A DNA stretch of 64,000 bases from Paenisporosarcina sp. HGH0030 (GTDB lineage Bacteria > Bacillota > Bacilli > Bacillales_A > Planococcaceae): contig NZ_KE150422.1 of assembly GCF_000411295.1 (NCBI RefSeq), positions 373,126 to 437,125 of the forward strand, read 5' to 3'. Position numbers and translations under genes: made by a program. Position 1 is the first letter of the stretch, and the number at the start of each line of letters is the position of its first letter. Below are positions 25,628 through 33,664 of the stretch, in pieces. The notes under the pieces are model-generated. The model was not told the origin of the DNA. It made no database searches and saw only the letters and a list, made by a program, of their open reading frames with translations.

Positions 25628-26851
25628 TTATTCTTCTTCTGAAGTATTAATTTCCATTCGATACCCTAATGCATTTAAGACTGCCTTTGTAGCAAAACTA
25701 ATTGCGTCACGCGAATTTAAAATTTTATTTTCATCCCCAATAATATTATTAACAAATACATAACTATTACGATTCCAGTCGAATTGGGCGATTTTACGAA
25801 AATATTCTTTTAATTGAGTTTCATTTTGAGCTACTTTAATGAACGTTCCAGCTACTCTTGAAGCTACAATAATACCTGTGCCGCTAGTCAATACATTGTT
25901 ATTCCGGATAGCCGGGATATCAGAAGGATTTTTAGATTGAAGATGATTTAGTATGTCTGCGATGTATTTATTATCTTCTAGTTCTTTAAAGAAAAGGGCT
26001 GTATTTCTTCCCACAGTTTCCTTTAAATTCACGTCATTAGCTAATATCATTGATACTTTGAGGCTTTTAGTAGATTGTGAATTATATCCGGCTATTTCCA
26101 TTACTGCACTTTTTAAGTTATTAATTGTGAAAATATTATTTGAATTTTTAGATACACTTGTTGAAAGTAATTCAGTAGTTTGTTTTAGATATTCAATATC
26201 ATCAATTAAATCTACTACTATATTAGAAACTTTATCACGAGTATTAAATAGAGTATTAATTGATGAGCTTGTTTGTTTCGCATTTTGATTTACATCTACA
26301 AAATCTTGCCGTATTTTACGTGTGCTTTTTTCGTACACAATGTTTAAGAGTATACTGCTATCAGCGATTTCTTCAGCGGATTCTACAGCTAATTCACGTA
26401 TCGCTACAGCACGATGATTCCCATCTAAGCATTCAAATTCGTAATCAATCGGAAGAATAACCAGCCCAGCCATAGATCCTACAGATTCAAATCTAATATT
26501 TAGTTCTTCTTCAGTTTCGTCTCCAAAAGTATAAGGGCGAAAATCTAATTCTTCGAACGAAGTAAGAGTGATTGGGGGAATAGTAAACTGTTCTTCAGTT
26601 ATGATATAATCTTTAATTTCATTCTTATGTGTAGTATCTAAAAATCGATTACGAATTTCAGATTGAATAATTTCTTTGTTTTTCTTTTTTGCAGAAGATG
26701 TGTGAATAAATTTCCCTAAAACTCGGTATGGTAATGTGATAGCATACCAAATTCGTTTACCACTTTTATATTTAATTGCTGGTAATGTGATAGATGCAAT
26801 TGGAGATCCTGCATTGATTGGATTAGCTTTACTGTATGTTTGATTATTCAT
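25628..26851 (-). CDS. DndB-like DGQHR-domain protein
   Basis: This 407-residue protein has the DndB/DGQHR layout. An N-terminal block reads ITLPAIKYKSGKRIWYAITL, then NRFLDTTHKNEIKDYIITEE. The signature loop is present as DGNHRAVAI (residues 143-151; Gln of DGQHR replaced by Asn), followed by FVDVNQNAKQTSSSINTLFN and R-D. DndB is the negative regulator of dnd phosphorothioation operons and binds DNA, but no dndA/C/D/E genes are here, so this is a stand-alone member. The ATG follows AAGGGGTG. It has a clear sigma-A promoter at 26884-26912 and palindromes TACG...CGTA beside it, so autoregulation is likely. Its DNA is much more AT-rich than the core genes. Confidence 0.8.
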   Translation of the reverse strand: MNNQTYSKANPINAGSPIASITLPAIKYKSGKRIWYAITLPYRVLGKFIHTSSAKKKNKEIIQSEIRNRFLDTTHKNEIKDYIITEEQFTIPPITLTSFEELDFRPYTFGDETEEELNIRFESVGSMAGLVILPIDYEFECLDGNHRAVAIRELAVESAEEIADSSILLNIVYEKSTRKIRQDFVDVNQNAKQTSSSINTLFNTRDKVSNIVVDLIDDIEYLKQTTELLSTSVSKNSNNIFTINNLKSAVMEIAGYNSQSTKSLKVSMILANDVNLKETVGRNTALFFKELEDNKYIADILNHLQSKNPSDIPAIRNNNVLTSGTGIIVASRVAGTFIKVAQNETQLKEYFRKIAQFDWNRNSYVFVNNIIGDENKILNSRDAISFATKAVLNALGYRMEINTSEEE

Positions 26852-26876
26852 ATATTAACACCCCTTATTATTTTGT

Positions 26877-26896
26877 TACGTTTAATATAAAATATA
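26877..26896. promoter_or_regulatory. Degenerate second TACG half-site over the -10 region
   Basis: TTACGTTTAATATAAAATAT repeats the left arm of the palindrome at 26916 (shared TTACGTTTAAT) but lacks a clear CGTA arm. It covers the -10 box and probable transcription start of the DndB-like operon. Confidence 0.45.
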
Positions 26897-26912
26897 AAAT
26901 ACATATTGTAAA
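26884..26912 (-). promoter_or_regulatory. Sigma-A promoter of the DndB-like/DUF6414 operon
   Basis: On the minus strand: -35 TTTACA (26912-26907), a 17-base spacer, and -10 TATATT (26889-26884), 32 bases before the start codon. Confidence 0.7.
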
Positions 26913-26915
26913 GGT

Positions 26916-26941
26916 TTTTACGTTTAATTATAGACGTAAAA
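26916..26941. promoter_or_regulatory. Probable operator palindrome upstream of the -35 box
   Basis: TTTTACGT and ACGTAAAA are perfect 8-base arms around 10 bases, just upstream of the -35 box. TACG and CGTA are 12 bases apart. As I recall, DndB of Salmonella binds a TACG-N10-CGTA palindrome; the similarity suggests autoregulation. Confidence 0.6.
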
Positions 26942-26978
26942 TATCGATATCAAACTGTAAACAACTCTCAAAATACAA

Positions 26979-27019
26979 CCAGCTCAGTTAGATAAACTGA
27001 GCTGGTAGTATTTTTTTTT
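26979..27019 (+). terminator. Strong terminator-like hairpin without a matching gene
   Basis: CCAGCTCAGTT / AACTGAGCTGG stem with a 5-base loop and, after a short gap, a run of nine T on the plus strand. No plus-strand gene ends here, so it may be a relic of a lost gene. Confidence 0.6.
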
Positions 27020-27062
27020 ATAACACATAACACCAATTTTTTAAAATTAGTTCGCTTTAATT

Positions 27063-27182
27063 TCACATTCTTGCACCTACGATTCCGACCTTCTCTCCTT
27101 CATAAGCTTCGAAGCTAATATTTTTAACCACAAGTGTGGATTCCATATACTTTTTAATGCCATTCAATTTTAATTCCAACAT
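27063..27182 (-). pseudogene. N-terminal fragment of an ABC-F type ATPase gene
   Basis: 39 codons with a good ribosome-binding site (GAAGGA) begin MLELKLNGIKKYMESTLVVK and continue NISFEAYEGEKVGIVGA, the start of an ABC ATPase up to the Walker A loop, where a stop replaces the GKS. The absence of membrane parts nearby and the leader-like DNA upstream suggest an ABC-F (ribosome-protection) gene. The rest of the gene is gone. Confidence 0.7.
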
Positions 27183-27254
27183 AAATTTTCCTTCTTTCAT
27201 CCATAATCAAAGCTACGCCGTTTATGGATAGACAAAGAAGAACTTCATTACTAT

Positions 27255-27455
27255 GAAATTTTTTTCAAATAAAAAAGACCATAGGAAGAAGATTTCTTCC
27301 TACAGCCTGAAATATTCAATACAAATAATTTATTAAGCATAAATCAAAAAATCTGCTCGACTAAAAAGCGCAGTTTTTTGCCTATAGAAATACTTGAATA
27401 AATTATTATCCTGATTTCAGTAAAGTAAGTTGTCTTCTAATTGCCTTCATTCCAT
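27255..27455 (-). promoter_or_regulatory. Relic attenuator-type leader ahead of the ABC-F fragment
   Basis: On the minus strand, a 14-codon ORF (27450-27406, MKAIRRQLTLLKSG) is followed by a CTGC...GCAG hairpin near 27350-27375. A terminator-like hairpin AGGAAGAA/TTCTTCCT with TTTTTT (about 27262-27300) comes next, then the truncated gene. ABC-F resistance genes are commonly controlled by such ribosome-sensing leaders. The reading as an attenuator is inference. Confidence 0.4.
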
Positions 27456-27746
27456 AAAGAGCATGACAATTAAACCTAAAATAATAGGCGAATATCCACT
27501 CGTTACAAAATCCCTATTAATTTTCAAAAATTAATATCAGCAATTAGTCGGCTCCATAAACTTACTTTCCCCCTCCAGAATTTTCTCTATTATCTAACAG
27601 TCGAATTTTTCTGTAAATCAATGTTTATGTTTAAGTTGAATTGGTTAGGGGATACTTAATATGGACATTTAGTATCCTTAAATAATTATAGGGTCTATAA
27701 AAAAACTAGAAATAAAATGCGTAATTATTTGGAGGGTGAGGTTTCT
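27456..27746. other. AT-rich intergenic region
   Basis: No gene supported. It separates the decay zone from the BCCT transporter unit; ordinary-looking promoters for the latter may lie here but none is convincing. Confidence 0.4.
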
Positions 27747-28403
27747 GTGAAACTGTATCAGGTTAGAAAAGGGCAAATTGTATATTTTCAAAATGAATTG
27801 CACAAGGTTTATTCGGTAAAACCTATGTATAGAAAATCTGTCCATCTTATGAAATTGAGGGATTTATCACAGCATTTAAGCAGTGCGGCGGAAATCGATA
27901 AGTACCAGCCTAAGGAGCTGGATAGCTTTATTTTCAATAAAAACATCTATACCCTCAGCAAGGATCGAAAAGCTGAAGAAGGAGATTTCATCTTAATTAC
28001 TCATCCCAATCCTGATTACTTGGATCATTATTCTTTAAATGAAATTGAGGTAGTGTCATCCGCTGAATCTAAAGGGGTTGTTACAAGCAAGTCTAACGGG
28101 GTTAGGCATAATGAGTATCTTTTGATGGTTCCAGGCCGCCATGAACACAGCAACCCGATTGAATACCGAGACATTCAAAATATTGATGACAGCAGTTTGA
28201 ATGACCTGTCAAACTTTAATGCTGATATGCTGCCGTCTATAGGCGATGTGTATAGAAGCAATGATAAAGATGAATCAATCGAAGCGATGGTTATTGCCAT
28301 CCAAGGCAATTCTGTATTTCTCGGTGGCAATTTAGAGTTGGCACTTGAAGAGTTGATGAACACTGAAAAATGGGAATTTCTTTATAACCTTCTTGATCAA
28401 TGA
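27747..28403 (+). CDS. Conserved hypothetical protein upstream of BCCT transporter
   Basis: This soluble protein of 218 residues uses a GTG start (27747) behind GGAGGGTGAGG. The first 60 residues (VKLYQVRKGQIVYFQNELHK, VYSVKPMYRKSVHLMKLRDL) look like a beta-barrel of the KOW/SH3 kind. The middle is acidic, and the C-terminus repeats a similar fold (GDVYRSND, AMVIAIQGNSVFLGGN). I do not recognise the family. It lies 75 bases before the betaine transporter gene on the same strand, so a link to osmolyte uptake is possible. Confidence 0.7.
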   Translation: MKLYQVRKGQIVYFQNELHKVYSVKPMYRKSVHLMKLRDLSQHLSSAAEIDKYQPKELDSFIFNKNIYTLSKDRKAEEGDFILITHPNPDYLDHYSLNEIEVVSSAESKGVVTSKSNGVRHNEYLLMVPGRHEHSNPIEYRDIQNIDDSSLNDLSNFNADMLPSIGDVYRSNDKDESIEAMVIAIQGNSVFLGGNLELALEELMNTEKWEFLYNLLDQ

Positions 28404-28477
28404 TTTCTTTATTTCATCTTCACAATCGGACTTATCTGCCTTTTTAATTTCACATTTTATTTCTGTTGGAGGTTTCC

Positions 28478-30037
28478 ATGAACGTTGACAAGCTAAAAGA
28501 AAACAGTGTATTTATCATCTCACTGTTACTAACCCTAATCTTTATTGTGTGGGGGATCTTTTTCACAGATCTTCTTACCAAAGTGACCGATACCATTTAT
28601 AATGCATCGATTGATTATCTTGGATGGGTTTATATCGGCGCTACCCTTTTCTTTGTGATTTTTTCCATCTATTTGTTGTTTTCTAAATATGGCCATATTC
28701 GGTTAGGGAAGTCGACAGACCGACCTGATTTCAATACCGCGTCCTGGCTAGCTATGTTGTTTGGAGCAGGGATGGGAATAGGGATTGTTTACTGGAGTGT
28801 CGCCGAGCCGGTCACCCATTATACGACCCCTCCATACGGAGAAGGCTATACCATTGATGCAGCCAATACTGCCATGAAATATACCTTTTTCCATTGGGGT
28901 CTGCATCCATGGGCGATTTACACGGTTATTGGACTGGCTCTTGCTCTTTGCCAATACAACAAAAAACTGCCTGCAGCCATTAGTTCTGTTTTCTATCCGA
29001 TTCTGAAAGATAAAATCTATGGACCCATTGGGAAAACAATTGATATTCTTTCGGTATTTGCAACTGTCTTTGGCATTGCAACATCTCTTGGCCTTGGAGC
29101 CTTGCAAGTTACTGCAGGGATGCATTCCATATTCGGTGCTCCCAATACGTTACTTGTTCAGCTGATTGTCATTGTCGTGGCTACAGTTATTTTCCTCATT
29201 TCAATCAACACTGGCTTGGAGAAGGGTATTCAATACTTATCCAACGCGGCAATGATAATATCGTTTGCCATTTTATTATTAATTCTGATTGTCGGTCCAA
29301 CCCTGACCATCATTAAAGTATTCTTTAATACTACTGGGCTCTATATCAATGATTTCGTCCAAATGAGTTTAAGGATGAGACCATTTGGTGAAGGCGAATG
29401 GATTGCATCCTGGACATTATTTTATTGGGCTTGGTGGATTGCATGGGCACCTTTTGTCGGGATGTTCATCGCCCGTATTTCTAGGGGGAGAACCGTTAAA
29501 GAATTTGTCATAGGCGTGTTAATCGTTCCAACTCTAGGTACTTGTATTTGGATGTCCATCTTTGGCGGTTCCGCTCTTGATATGGTAGTCGACTCTGGAA
29601 ACCATGAACTGGCCACCTATATAAAGGACAATGTATCTCTAGCAATTTTCACATTCTTTGATCATCTTCCGTTAAGTTCCGTATTAAGCATCATGGGATT
29701 TGCTCTAGTTGCTATTTATTACGTAACCGTTGCAGATACATCTACATTTGTATTAGGTATGCTGAGTGAAGGTGGAACATTAAATCCTTCCAATAAAATC
29801 AAAATGACATGGGGTATCATTCAATCTGCAGTGGCAGCTGTCCTGCTAATATCGGGTGGATTAGAAGTATTGCAAACTGCATCTATTGCAGCTGCATTTC
29901 CATTTGCTATCATTATGATCTTTATGTGCTACTCCTTGCTGAAAGGACTGCAAAGTGAATTGGAAATACAACCAAGAAGTAAAAGTCATAGAACAGTGGT
30001 AAGGAAAACGACGCCATCTGCGTTTAAAAATATTTGA
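28478..30037 (+). CDS. opuD: BCCT-family glycine betaine/choline-type transporter (OpuD-like)
   Basis: This protein of 519 residues has 12 predicted membrane segments. The BCCT hallmark helix 8 region reads FYWAWWIAWAPFVGMFIARI with the Trp-rich substrate box, and GMGIGIVYWSVAEPVTHYTT is the conserved glycine stretch of helix 3. It is a Na+-coupled importer of compatible solutes such as glycine betaine, used in osmotic stress. The ATG at 28478 follows TTGGAGG at 5 bases. A hairpin terminator follows. The exact substrate cannot be told from sequence alone; the OpuD name is by family resemblance. Confidence 0.9.
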   Translation: MNVDKLKENSVFIISLLLTLIFIVWGIFFTDLLTKVTDTIYNASIDYLGWVYIGATLFFVIFSIYLLFSKYGHIRLGKSTDRPDFNTASWLAMLFGAGMGIGIVYWSVAEPVTHYTTPPYGEGYTIDAANTAMKYTFFHWGLHPWAIYTVIGLALALCQYNKKLPAAISSVFYPILKDKIYGPIGKTIDILSVFATVFGIATSLGLGALQVTAGMHSIFGAPNTLLVQLIVIVVATVIFLISINTGLEKGIQYLSNAAMIISFAILLLILIVGPTLTIIKVFFNTTGLYINDFVQMSLRMRPFGEGEWIASWTLFYWAWWIAWAPFVGMFIARISRGRTVKEFVIGVLIVPTLGTCIWMSIFGGSALDMVVDSGNHELATYIKDNVSLAIFTFFDHLPLSSVLSIMGFALVAIYYVTVADTSTFVLGMLSEGGTLNPSNKIKMTWGIIQSAVAAVLLISGGLEVLQTASIAAAFPFAIIMIFMCYSLLKGLQSELEIQPRSKSHRTVVRKTTPSAFKNI

Positions 30038-30041
30038 ATCG

Positions 30042-30074
30042 AAAAACTGGAGCCTTTTGGTGCTCCAGTTTTTT
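30042..30074 (+). terminator. opuD terminator
   Basis: AAAAACTGGAGC / GCTCCAGTTTTTT stem and T6, five bases after the stop. Confidence 0.9.
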
Positions 30075-30314
30075 GTGTTCATATTACTATTTTGCTCAAC
30101 GTTCAAGTCTGTGAATGTTCCGTGTAATCTAGCCAGTCAGAAAATTGTAAAGTCGAATTCCATTCGCTTTTGCTTACCACTCCTTCTTTGTTGCGAGATA
30201 AAGTGGCTAAGTCCACCCTTTCCATTAACAGGAATATTTATCTGAATACTGGAACTTTTTAACTACTGAATCGTATACCAAAGAAAGGTGTATTAAATGG
30301 AGGAGGATGGGACG

Positions 30315-30974
30315 TTGCATAAGATACGATGCATAAGTGGCTTCATGCTAATTACTTGCTTGCTGATGACTGGCTGTACGAAGGAAAAAACGGAAGTTCA
30401 AGGTGAAACTACAGTTGTGTCGACCGATGAAAAAGTTGAAAGTCAAGGCAAGGATGACGTTGTGTTGGACGATGAAAAAAACATAGCTGCGATCACGGCT
30501 GTGCTTGAACATGATTATACGGTCCCGAATGAGGAATATATAAAATCATGGGAAAACCTTACCAAAAAATACGATGAGATTTACGAAAATGATGCAGAAG
30601 GAACGGTCTATACTTCGGACCCAACGGAAGGCACTCCTGAACGGGAGGCTTATATGGATTTCTTTAAAAAGGCGTATGGACCATATTTCACGGATAGCGA
30701 GTATGATTTCTACATTAACTCCCTTGCGTTGCATCCTCACCACATGGGGGAAGATTATTCTTATGAAATAAAGGTCCTCGACATTCAGGTGATAAAAAGC
30801 AAAAACCCGAATACACCTCTAACTTACGATTTTACCGTGCTGGTTGAGTACACCAAAAAAGGTGAGAAATCCATGGAATTTAAAATTACTGGAGATGCCA
30901 TTTGTCCTGAAGAAGGCAAAATCGGGCGTATTAGATTCCTTGATGACGGAGGGCTTCAAAAACAAGATCAATAA
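30315..30974 (+). CDS. Putative lipoprotein
   Basis: A lipoprotein of 219 residues. The TTG at 30315 sits 8 bases after GGAGGAGG, giving a signal peptide (HKIRCISGFMLITCLLMTGC) with lipobox LMTGC. The mature part has a charged linker (EKTEVQGETTVVSTDEKVES) and a globular domain with FFKKAYGPYFTDSEYDFYIN. No known family. The gene is ahead of bceRS but separated from it by its own terminator. It is an outer-surface protein of unknown role. Confidence 0.8.
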   Translation: MHKIRCISGFMLITCLLMTGCTKEKTEVQGETTVVSTDEKVESQGKDDVVLDDEKNIAAITAVLEHDYTVPNEEYIKSWENLTKKYDEIYENDAEGTVYTSDPTEGTPEREAYMDFFKKAYGPYFTDSEYDFYINSLALHPHHMGEDYSYEIKVLDIQVIKSKNPNTPLTYDFTVLVEYTKKGEKSMEFKITGDAICPEEGKIGRIRFLDDGGLQKQDQ

Positions 30975-30993
30975 ATTAATGAACGTATATTAG

Positions 30994-31017
30994 CACTGCC
31001 CCCGGGCAGTGTTTTTC
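30994..31017 (+). terminator. Terminator after lipoprotein gene
   Basis: CACTGCCC / GGGCAGTG with a 2-base CC loop centre and T5. Confidence 0.85.
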
Positions 31018-31103
31018 GTTTACTTGCTGTTAATTTCAATTAGCAAACTGACAGAAATTGCTATACACTTTAAGTAATACTAAACGGCTGTGTGGTGATT
31101 TTT

Positions 31104-31802
31104 TTGTTCAAATTGTTGTTAATTGAAGATGATGCTTCCTTGTTTGATGAAATACAGGACAGGCTCTCGCAGTGGTCTTACGAAGTTTTCGGAATCCATG
31201 ATTTCAACAATGTCATGGATGAGTTTATATCCGTTAAGCCTGATCTGGTCATTATTGATATTCAGCTACCCAAATTTGATGGCTTTCATTGGTGCCGGAT
31301 GATTCGGTCGCATTCGAATGTGCCGATCATCTTCCTGTCCTCCCGTGACCATCCCACAGACATGGTCATGTCAATGCAGCTTGGGGCTGATGACTTTATC
31401 CAGAAGCCTTTCCATTTTGAGGTTCTTATTGCGAAGATCCAGGCGATTCTTCGCCGAGCTTACAACTATAGTTCCGATCCGGTAAGCCTGCGGACGTGGT
31501 GCGGTGCCGCGGTTGATTTTGAAAAGAGTACGGTTTCGAATGATTTGGGTTCAATTGAACTGACCAAGAATGAAAGCTTCATCCTTCAGCTCCTCATAGA
31601 GCAGAAGAATAAAATCGTCACCAGGGACCAGTTGATGAACAGCCTTTGGGACGACAAGCGCTTCATCAGCGACAATACGCTGACGGTCAATGTCAACCGG
31701 CTGCGCAAGCGCCTTGATGAGCTAGGACTCGGACAATACATACTAACGAAAGTCGGACAGGGATATATGGCGCTTGAAGAGGCAAAGAATTATGATTCGT
31801 AA
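31104..31802 (+). CDS. bceR: Response regulator BceR
   Basis: An OmpR/PhoB-type regulator of 232 residues. The receiver domain (about 1-115) has the acidic pair EDD, the phosphoacceptor Asp in LVIIDIQLPKFDGFHWCRMI, Ser in IIFLSSRD, and Lys in DFIQKPFHFEVL. The winged-helix domain (about 130-230) contains LTKNESFILQLLIEQKNKIV and DNTLTVNVNRLRKRLD. The residues match Bacillus BceR closely. It activates bceAB in response to bacitracin-type peptides. The TTG at 31104 fits the family N-terminus (LFKLLLIEDDASLF), while the GTG at 31092 is too close to the GTGTGGTGA site. The gene overlaps bceS. Confidence 0.93.
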   Translation: MFKLLLIEDDASLFDEIQDRLSQWSYEVFGIHDFNNVMDEFISVKPDLVIIDIQLPKFDGFHWCRMIRSHSNVPIIFLSSRDHPTDMVMSMQLGADDFIQKPFHFEVLIAKIQAILRRAYNYSSDPVSLRTWCGAAVDFEKSTVSNDLGSIELTKNESFILQLLIEQKNKIVTRDQLMNSLWDDKRFISDNTLTVNVNRLRKRLDELGLGQYILTKVGQGYMALEEAKNYDS

Positions 31803-32796
31803 CTTCCTGACTGAACGAGTCAGCTGGATTCTCCTGTTCGCTGCATTGCAAGTTTTCGGCCTGTTCATTGCCTATATTGACGCGGCGATCCCATTCGGCC
31901 CCATACTCTATATTTCTTTCTTGTCCTTCTTACTTTTTGTCGTCTTTTTATGCTTCCGTTATTTTAAAGAAACGAGATTTTACCGAAGCCTGGAAGATTG
32001 GGAAAGCAGCCTCGACCTTTCGGAAGTTGCAGAACCCGTTAGCCCTTTTGAAACAATTGTCGAGCGCAGCATCACGGAGCAAACTGCGCTGCTGAAAGCA
32101 GAGCTGTCAGAAAACCGCATCCATTTGGAGGAGGAGAAAGACGATCTTCTATCCTGGATTCATGAAGTCAAAACTCCTTTGACCGCCATGCAATTGATGA
32201 TTGGACGCGTCGAAAATGAATCGCTGAAAGCCCATCTGAACCAAGAATGGCTTCGGATTCACTTACTTTTGGACCAGCAGCTCCACCAAAAACGTCTGAC
32301 AGTCATCGAGAACGACCTTTATATCGAACAAGTCAATCTTGAATCGATTGTTTTCACTGAAATCAAAACAGTGCAATCATGGTGCATACAAAAAGGCATT
32401 GGCTTTGACATACAGCTCGACATAACCGACGTACTGAGTGATGCTAAGTGGCTGTCCTTCATCATCCGTCAGCTGTTGACCAATGCCATCAAATATAGTG
32501 ACGCAAGCGACATCCAAATCCGAAGCTACAGTCAAGACGGCCAGACCTTCCTGGATATAGTGGACCAAGGAAGAGGAATCGATCCGAAAGACCTTCCAAG
32601 AATCTTTGACAAAGGGTTCACTTCAACGACCAATCACCGGGAGCTGGCCTCGACCGGCATCGGCCTCTATTTGGCGAAAAAAGCAGCAGCCCCCCTTCTC
32701 ATCAAAATTGATGTGGAGTCTCAGATTGGTCAAGGGACGACTGTCACTTTATCATTTCCTAAACAAAATGAATTTGTGAACTTACAGGGCATGTGA
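31792..32796 (+). CDS. bceS: Intramembrane-sensing histidine kinase BceS
   Basis: A kinase of 334 residues with two N-terminal membrane helices (WILLFAALQVFGLFIAYIDA and PILYISFLSFLLFVVFLCF) and almost no outside loop, the hallmark of BceS-like kinases that read the state of the BceAB transporter. The phospho-acceptor His is in WIHEVKTPLTAMQLM. The ATPase has the N box LLTNAIKYSD, G1 DQGRGI and G2 STGIGLYL. It starts inside the end of bceR (ATG at 31792, GAGG before it). Confidence 0.93.
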   Translation: MIRNFLTERVSWILLFAALQVFGLFIAYIDAAIPFGPILYISFLSFLLFVVFLCFRYFKETRFYRSLEDWESSLDLSEVAEPVSPFETIVERSITEQTALLKAELSENRIHLEEEKDDLLSWIHEVKTPLTAMQLMIGRVENESLKAHLNQEWLRIHLLLDQQLHQKRLTVIENDLYIEQVNLESIVFTEIKTVQSWCIQKGIGFDIQLDITDVLSDAKWLSFIIRQLLTNAIKYSDASDIQIRSYSQDGQTFLDIVDQGRGIDPKDLPRIFDKGFTSTTNHRELASTGIGLYLAKKAAAPLLIKIDVESQIGQGTTVTLSFPKQNEFVNLQGM

Positions 32797-32817
32797 CAAA
32801 AGTGTCACATGCTTTTG
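32790..32817 (+). terminator. bceRS terminator that also contains a BceR-type box
   Basis: GCATGTGACA / TGTCACATGC stem with TTTTGTTTTTT after it, overlapping the bceS stop. The centre is TGACA-AAAG-TGTCA (32794-32807), the inverted-repeat form described for BceR-like regulators, 31 bases upstream of the bceAB -35 position. Confidence 0.7.
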
Positions 32818-32837
32818 TTTTTTGTTCGGCCAATCGC

Positions 32838-32866
32838 AGGATTAACATGTCATTCCTTTTTATAAT
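32838..32866 (+). promoter_or_regulatory. Probable activator-dependent bceAB promoter
   Basis: A consensus -10 TATAAT (32861-32866) is preceded at 17 bases by a poor -35 (AGGATT), as expected of a promoter that needs the activator BceR. Confidence 0.55.
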
Positions 32867-32902
32867 TAACTCATCCCAACAAAACAAAAGGAGTATGGAC
32901 AT

Positions 32903-33664
32903 ATGAACATATTGGAAGCAAGAAAAATCCGTAAGAGCTACGGCAGCAAGTTAAATAGACAGGAAGTACTGAAAGGCATAGACATCAGTATCCAGAAAGG
33001 TGAATTCGTAAGTATCATGGGCGCATCCGGGTCCGGCAAGACGACTTTGCTGAATGTTCTTTCCACTATCGACCATGTAAGCGAAGGTACCATCCAGATC
33101 AATGGCAGTGAAATGAACCGAATGAAGGAGAAACAGCTGGCCGAATTCCGCAAAAACCATCTCGGTTTCATCTTCCAGGAATACAACCTGCTTGACACCC
33201 TGACGGTAAAGGAAAATATCCTGCTGCCGCTATCAATCACCAAATTGCCGAAAAAGGAAGCCGAAGACAAGTTTACGATATTGGCTAGTGGGCTCGGCAT
33301 TCTGGAGATTGCGCATAAATATCCGAATGAAATATCAGGCGGCCAAAAGCAGCGGACTTCCGCAGCACGGGCATTCATCCATGAACCAAGCATTATTTTC
33401 GCGGATGAGCCGACCGGCGCTCTTGACTCAAAATCCGCTTCAGACTTGCTGAACAAACTGAGCGAATTGAACAGGCAGAGACAGTCAACTATCGCAATGG
33501 TGACACATGACCCTACCGCTGCCAGCTTCTGCAGCCGGGTGATTTTCATCAAGGACGGCCAAGTGTATACGCAACTGCATAAAGGGAATCAATCCAGAAA
33601 GACGTTCTTCGAAGATATCATCAAAACGCAAGGTGTGCTTGGAGGAGTTCAGAATGAACATTAA
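32903..33664 (+). CDS. bceA: Peptide-antibiotic ABC transporter ATP-binding protein BceA
   Basis: An ABC ATPase of 253 residues: Walker [10 protein letters not shown] (about 39-47), Q-loop IFQEYNLL, signature [16 protein letters not shown], Walker [14 protein letters not shown] and the switch His in [11 protein letters not shown]. It powers BceB. In Bacillus BceAB frees target lipids from bacitracin and related peptides and is the true sensor feeding BceS. The ATG follows AAAGGAGTATGGACAT. It overlaps bceB by 11 bases. Confidence 0.95.
   Translation: MNILEARKIRKSYGSKLNRQEVLKGIDISIQKGEFVSIMGASGSGKTTLLNVLSTIDHVSEGTIQINGSEMNRMKEKQLAEFRKNHLGFIFQEYNLLDTLTVKENILLPLSITKLPKKEAEDKFTILASGLGILEIAHKYPNEISGGQKQRTSAARAFIHEPSIIFADEPTGALDSKSASDLLNKLSELNRQRQSTIAMVTHDPTAASFCSRVIFIKDGQVYTQLHKGNQSRKTFFEDIIKTQGVLGGVQNEH

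Noticed and set aside
32938-33552. 204-codon open frame antisense to bceA
   Set aside because: It mirrors the codons of the well-supported bceA gene and has no ribosome-binding site.
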